Shown: piece after piece, positions 59,738 to 64,000 of the stretch
How positions within the stretch are numbered: the first letter of the stretch is position 1
Layout: each line of letters begins with the position of its first letter
Source of the DNA: Larkinella punicea
GTDB taxonomy: Bacteria; Bacteroidota; Bacteroidia; Cytophagales; Spirosomataceae
Length of the DNA: 64,000 nt
NCBI RefSeq assembly: GCF_003334855.1
Contig: NZ_QOWE01000005.1
Location: 186,001-250,000 of the forward strand
Direction: 5' to 3'
Notes under the pieces: generated by a model
Database searches by the model: none
Told to the model about the DNA's origin: nothing
The model's input: the letters and a program-made list of their open reading frames with translations, nothing else
Made by a program: the position numbers and the translations under genes

Positions 59738-62137
59738 TTACCGGGTAATCAGCAAACTGCCGCTCCGGTGGGGCTGCGAGTCACCGGGTTTAATCACATA
59801 ATGGTAGACCGCCGGGGGCAAATCCTGCCCTGCGCTTTTGCCATCCCACGGCTGCGAATACCCCTGCGAAACAAAAACCGGGTTGCCCCAGCGGTTGTAT
59901 ACTTCAACCTGGCAATCAGGATAATCGCTGATTCCCCGGATCACCCAATGGTCATTCATTCCGTCGTTGTTGGGCGTAAAAGCATCCGGGATAAAAAGGG
60001 CCGTCACCACCGTCACCGTCAGCCGGGTGGTATATTCACAGCCCTGTGGGGTAGTGGCTCTCACCCGATACGTGGTGGTAGTGTCGGGGCTGGCAAAAGG
60101 CTCGGCGGCCACCGGACTGCTCAATCCGATGGAGGGTGTCCAGTAATACTGGAGCGAATCGATGCTGTTTTTGTTCAACTGAACCTCGCTTCCCCGCCGA
60201 ACCGTCGCGTTGGCAACGGCAATGGTCGGCGCCTGATGCACAACCACCGTCTGTTGCGCCCGGCCCGGACAGGTATTTCCCGGCATCGACAGCGTGTAGG
60301 TAATCACAAACTGACCGGGGCCGGTTTTGGCCGGATCGAATTCCAGCCCCGAAACGGCACCGGCCGCCCGCCCCACACCGGCAAACGTTCCGCCACCGGG
60401 TTCGGCACTCAGGGCCAGACGTGCGGTGGCATTTTCGCAAAGAGCCGGTAAAGGCGCCATCGTAACGGTGGGAGCGGTTTTAAATTGCAGCAGAACCTCT
60501 TCAGAAGTGGCCTGACACTGGTTGGTGTCGGTAACGGTTAACACATAATGACCGGCTTGTGTAACCGCCAGCGACGCGCCTGATTCCTGGTCGATGACGG
60601 TTCCGGTATTGGCCCACTGGTAGGTATAGGTCGGGCGGGTGATGGCGTTCAACCGGATGGTATCGCCGGAACAGGCCGTCGTCAATGCGGGGGGCACAAT
60701 CGACGCCTGCGGTTTGGGTTTCACCCGAACCATGACGCTGTCGGTGACGACGCAGCCGGTAATAGCACTCGTGATCTGAACCTTGTATTCGCCGGTTTCA
60801 TGCGGCTGATAATCCGGCTCGCTGGCCCCCGGAAACACGCGGTCATCTTTGAACCACGCGTACGAATACGGGCCTTCGGGGGCTTTCAGGATAACGGATT
60901 TCCCGTCGCAGAACGTAGTCGGCCCCGTCGCCGTCAGCTTCAGGGTCTCGGCTTCCGACAGATCGACTTTCACGCTGGTTTGCGCCGGGCTGGGTTTGCC
61001 GCAGGTGTTCCGGAATTGTTTGACCACCGTATAATTTCCGGATTCTCGGGCCACCAGCGTAGCCAGCGTATCGCCCGGCAGATTGATACCATCGCGTTGC
61101 CACTGAAACGACCAGGTGGGGGAAGCCTCGGTTTTGAGGGTTACGCTTTGACCCTGGCAGGCTGATACGCTCGAAATGGTGCCATCTGCGGCCTTGCCGA
61201 TCTGGGCATTTTCCGGGGCTTTTTCCAGCGTAATCGTTGGTGCGGGTGGCGTGTTATTGGGACAATCGACAACGGCCAGTTGAAAATCCCGCCGAACAGA
61301 ACCGATCCGTTTCCCATCCCGGTATTCTTCGCACAAAACCGCAAAAGCAAACAGGCCAATTTGGCTGGCGGTTACGTTGAGCACCCCGGTTTCGGCATTG
61401 ACCTGAAGACCCGGCGTACCGGGTACGGAACTGGCCGCACTGAACCCGGCTTTCCACCCGACGGTCGGATAGGTCGAACTGGGCTGGTTGTCAAAGGCAA
61501 CACCTTGATTTGTAAAACCTTTGTAGGGCGTGACAATCGAATATTTCAATTGATCGCCATCGGCGTCAGTGGCTTTGAAGCTGAAGGTGAACGGCTGTCC
61601 CTTGCAGGCGTACTCGCCCGTGGGAACCGAAAAAACCGGTGAGGAATTCGGGACGGTTTTTATAGGCGGAAAATCCAGATAAAAAACCATGCCCGACTCG
61701 TCGGCCTGAACGATGTTATCGATGGCTCCACTGCGGCAACACACCCCGTGAACGACGTAATAGCCGTCGGGGTCGTCGAAGCGATCCCCGGAAAGTTCTA
61801 TATCTTTGCTATAAACCACCTCACGAAGTTTCAGGGGCCGCAGTTGCGCACAGGCCTGGTTAGAAACGGCGAGAGCCTGCTCACTGAGTAGGGGGAGTTC
61901 GAACTCACCCATTTTCAGATTGTCCCGTCGGCGGTAAATGGCCAGTTTGAGGCTTGGTTTGATGTCACCCGCCTGGCTGTTTTGTTCGTCGATGAACAAA
62001 TCCAGCGACAAGGTGTATCGGTCAGGCGTTCCCCCGGCGGTAAGCCGGACGTTGCCGCCGACGATGTGTGAAGCTGATGTCCAACGACTTAAGCCGATAA
62101 ACACCAGAAGTAAAAGAAACGTATTCCGTTGAGCCAT
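59738..62137 (-). CDS. Secreted Ig-domain protein with CHU_C gliding/T9SS-type C-terminal domain
   Basis: 799 residues from ATG at 62137 (MAQRNTFLLLLVFIGLSRW). Signal peptide; N-terminal domain beginning SHIVGGNVRLTAGGTPDRY, seen in large Bacteroidota adhesins; a central series of Ig/PKD-like modules (KPQASIVPPALTTACSGDT and similar Cys-pair modules). The C-terminus is the CHU_C / 'T9SS type B' domain: LFIPDAFTPNNDGMNDHWVI, EVYNRWGNPVF, QPWDGKSAGQDLPPAVYHYVI. It is expected to be exported by the type IX system and attached to the cell surface. Function probably adhesion. Divergent from recG. Confidence 0.92.
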   Translation of the reverse strand: MAQRNTFLLLLVFIGLSRWTSASHIVGGNVRLTAGGTPDRYTLSLDLFIDEQNSQAGDIKPSLKLAIYRRRDNLKMGEFELPLLSEQALAVSNQACAQLRPLKLREVVYSKDIELSGDRFDDPDGYYVVHGVCCRSGAIDNIVQADESGMVFYLDFPPIKTVPNSSPVFSVPTGEYACKGQPFTFSFKATDADGDQLKYSIVTPYKGFTNQGVAFDNQPSSTYPTVGWKAGFSAASSVPGTPGLQVNAETGVLNVTASQIGLFAFAVLCEEYRDGKRIGSVRRDFQLAVVDCPNNTPPAPTITLEKAPENAQIGKAADGTISSVSACQGQSVTLKTEASPTWSFQWQRDGINLPGDTLATLVARESGNYTVVKQFRNTCGKPSPAQTSVKVDLSEAETLKLTATGPTTFCDGKSVILKAPEGPYSYAWFKDDRVFPGASEPDYQPHETGEYKVQITSAITGCVVTDSVMVRVKPKPQASIVPPALTTACSGDTIRLNAITRPTYTYQWANTGTVIDQESGASLAVTQAGHYVLTVTDTNQCQATSEEVLLQFKTAPTVTMAPLPALCENATARLALSAEPGGGTFAGVGRAAGAVSGLEFDPAKTGPGQFVITYTLSMPGNTCPGRAQQTVVVHQAPTIAVANATVRRGSEVQLNKNSIDSLQYYWTPSIGLSSPVAAEPFASPDTTTTYRVRATTPQGCEYTTRLTVTVVTALFIPDAFTPNNDGMNDHWVIRGISDYPDCQVEVYNRWGNPVFVSQGYSQPWDGKSAGQDLPPAVYHYVIKPGDSQPHRSGSLLITR

Positions 62138-62372
62138 AGACCACATGCTATCCCGGTATATTCTTACAAAAAGTAAGCCATTATGGCAGAAGTTAAAAGA
62201 ATCGTTCTAAAAATTTTCATTTTCAGCCCTTTATTCCCTGATTTCAAGCGACAAATTGGTATCAACTCATCCGAAAAACAGTATCTTTTACGAAATTTTG
62301 TAGTTTTGGTTAACCACATGGCTGACTCCCGAACCATTCCGCTCCGGCGGGGTTGTTCAACAAATTGAGGGT

Positions 62373-64000
62373 ATGACTGAGCGCGTAACGTTTTTCGACA
62401 CAAAAATTGACTATTTGAAGGGTGTAGGCCCTCAGCGGGCGTCGTTACTCAATACCGAACTCAACATTTTTACATACCGGGACCTGATTCAGTATTACCC
62501 GTTCCGTCACGAAGACCGCACCCGCTTCACCACCATCATTGAACTCTCGGAAGCCCTCCCGGCGGCCCAGGTCATCGGCCGCATCCGCGACTGGGCGGTG
62601 ATTGGCGAAGGCCCCAAGAAGCGGCTGGTGGCTGAGTTTACCGACCATACCGGTTCGATGGATCTGGTTTTTTTTCAGGGCATTTCGCATTTTGAGAAAT
62701 TTCTGCGCCCCGGTGCCGAATACATCGCCTACGGCAAACCCATTGCTTTTGGCAGCAAATACAGCATCACGCACCCGGAACTCGATCCCTTAACCGCCGA
62801 AAACGAGCAGGGCAGTACGTTTCACCCGATTTATAACCTGACCGAAAAGCTGCGCCGGATGCGGGTCGACAGCAAGCTGATTGCCCGCATGATGCAACAG
62901 TTGCTCGAAATAGCGTATCCGCACATTCATGAAACGCTGCCCAATTCGCTGCTGGAAAAATACCGGATGATCTCGAAAGCCGACGCGATTGAGAACATCC
63001 ATTTGCCCAAAAGCCAGGCCTGGCTCAAACAGGCCGAACGGCGGCTGAAGTTCGAAGAACTGTTTTACAACCAGTTGCGGCTGATCAAAAACAAGCTGAT
63101 TCACAAAACCGAATACCCCGGCCAGGTATTCCGGAACATGACGCTGCTGAACCGGTTTTATAAGGAGTTCATGCCGTTCTTACTAACCGATGCCCAGAAG
63201 CGGGTTTTGCGCGAAATTCACGGCGATCTGGTCAGCGGAAAACAGATGAACCGGCTGTTGCAGGGCGACGTCGGCAGCGGCAAAACGATCGTCGCCTTCA
63301 TTGCCATGCTCATGGCCATCGACAACGGCGCCCAGGCCTGCATCATGGCCCCGACCGAAATTCTGGCCGACCAGCATTACTACGGACTGAAAATGTTTGC
63401 CGACCAACTGGGCCTGACCATCGGGCGGCTGACGGGCTCGACCCGTACCAAAGGCCGCCGGATCATCCATGACCAGTTGCAGAGCGGTATGATGCACATT
63501 ATCGTCGGCACGCACGCGCTGCTGGAAGACGTGGTGCAGTTCAAGAACCTCGGTTTGTGCATCATCGACGAGCAACACCGATTTGGCGTGGCCCAGCGCG
63601 CCCGGCTCTGGAACAAAAACCAGGAGATTTACCCGCACATGATGGTCATGACAGCCACGCCCATTCCGCGGACGCTGGCGATGACACTTTACGGCAACCT
63701 CGATCTGTCGGTGATCGACGAACTCCCGGCGGGTCGGAAACCGATCAAAACCGTTCATCGGTATGATACGCACCGGCTGGAAGTATTTGGGTTCATCCGG
63801 CAGCAAATTGAGCAGGGGCGGCAAATTTACATTGTGTATCCGTTGATTGAAGAGTCGGAAAAACTGGACTTCAAAGACCTCATGGACGGGCACGAAAGCA
63901 TCACCCGCGCGTTTCCGAATCACCCCATTGGCGTTCTGCACGGACGGATGACGGGCTACGACAAGGATTTTGAAATGGACCGGTTTGTGAAGGGCGAGAC
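62373..64000 (+). CDS. recG: ATP-dependent DNA helicase RecG (3' end beyond window)
   Basis: The first ~542 residues are present from ATG at 62373. N-terminal wedge/OB domain (KIDYLKGVGPQRASLL, VAEFTDHTGSMDLVFFQG), then helicase motifs: Walker A GDVGSGKT at 298-305, Ia (MAPTEILADQHY), DEQH box at IIDEQHRFGV, and motif III MTATPIPRTLAMTLYGNLD; it continues into the second RecA-like domain. RecG rescues stalled replication forks and migrates branched DNA. A TAGTTTTG -7-like element at 62301-62308 is a possible promoter. Confidence 0.97.
   Translation, partial: MTERVTFFDTKIDYLKGVGPQRASLLNTELNIFTYRDLIQYYPFRHEDRTRFTTIIELSEALPAAQVIGRIRDWAVIGEGPKKRLVAEFTDHTGSMDLVFFQGISHFEKFLRPGAEYIAYGKPIAFGSKYSITHPELDPLTAENEQGSTFHPIYNLTEKLRRMRVDSKLIARMMQQLLEIAYPHIHETLPNSLLEKYRMISKADAIENIHLPKSQAWLKQAERRLKFEELFYNQLRLIKNKLIHKTEYPGQVFRNMTLLNRFYKEFMPFLLTDAQKRVLREIHGDLVSGKQMNRLLQGDVGSGKTIVAFIAMLMAIDNGAQACIMAPTEILADQHYYGLKMFADQLGLTIGRLTGSTRTKGRRIIHDQLQSGMMHIIVGTHALLEDVVQFKNLGLCIIDEQHRFGVAQRARLWNKNQEIYPHMMVMTATPIPRTLAMTLYGNLDLSVIDELPAGRKPIKTVHRYDTHRLEVFGFIRQQIEQGRQIYIVYPLIEESEKLDFKDLMDGHESITRAFPNHPIGVLHGRMTGYDKDFEMDRFVKGE

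Noticed and set aside
63183-63941. 252-residue minus-strand frame opposite recG
   Set aside because: Lies over conserved helicase motifs of recG; composition is that of an antisense shadow.

Overview
The window reads as chromosomal DNA of a Bacteroidota bacterium, most likely order Cytophagales near Spirosomaceae (Spirosoma/Larkinella-like). Reasons: an exosortase N / VIT-protein pair, a CHU_C (gliding-type) C-terminal domain, DUF5723 and DUF1684 proteins, many lipoproteins, start sites without clear Shine-Dalgarno sequences, and a textbook Bacteroidota promoter (TTG-N19-TAnnTTTG) before nrdB. Species placement is inference. No tRNA, rRNA, CRISPR array or insertion sequence was recognised.

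Layout: 1-4271 holds a partial zinc-ribbon gene and the XrtN exosortase with its single VIT-domain substrate. 4506-13782 is a minus-strand run of two paralogous lipoproteins and two giant secreted proteins (FN3, cadherin-like, Ig-like and CBM6-like domains). 13874-29480 is the accessory heart of the window. 29714-40890 is mixed metabolism and envelope genes: GT2, nrdB, recX, YceI, cytochrome c, AraC, two exported RraA-like proteins, a Tat-exported enolase-superfamily protein, DUF1684 and DUF4142. 41060-64000 is mostly housekeeping: esterase, ppiD, rdgB, two FKBP lipoproteins, nrnA, ndk, nth, an ECF sigma factor, a 2Fe-2S ferredoxin, yjjG, a CrtA-like protein, a redoxin, rplU-rpmA, a Nfu protein, DUF5723, OmpA, a response regulator, a CHU_C protein and a 3'-cut recG.

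The striking system is 13874-29480. A 2486-residue secreted protein carries a stalk of 24 tandem 48-residue Cys-containing repeats, an Ig-like/pre-toxin module ending at a YDPxW motif, and an AT-rich C-terminal tip of about 395 residues. Its stop overlaps by 4 nt the start of a small membrane-anchored gene. Downstream lie two 5'-truncated copies of the pre-toxin module (about 460 and 200 residues long). Each is fused at the same YDPSW point to a different AT-rich tip and followed by a different small membrane gene. The cassettes are separated by direct repeats of about 240-330 bp, one including a frameshifted remnant of an immunity-like gene; two more immunity-like genes close the array. This is the architecture expected of a polymorphic-toxin locus with silent, recombination-ready tip/immunity cassettes (as in CDI and Rhs systems), built on a scaffold that is neither Rhs nor CdiA. 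Toxin and immunity roles are inferred from architecture, not from demonstrated homology.

A second recurring theme is a set of long intergenic palindromes between housekeeping genes. Their arms differ from site to site, but several loops share a GGCTGACGC / GCGTYAGC-like core.
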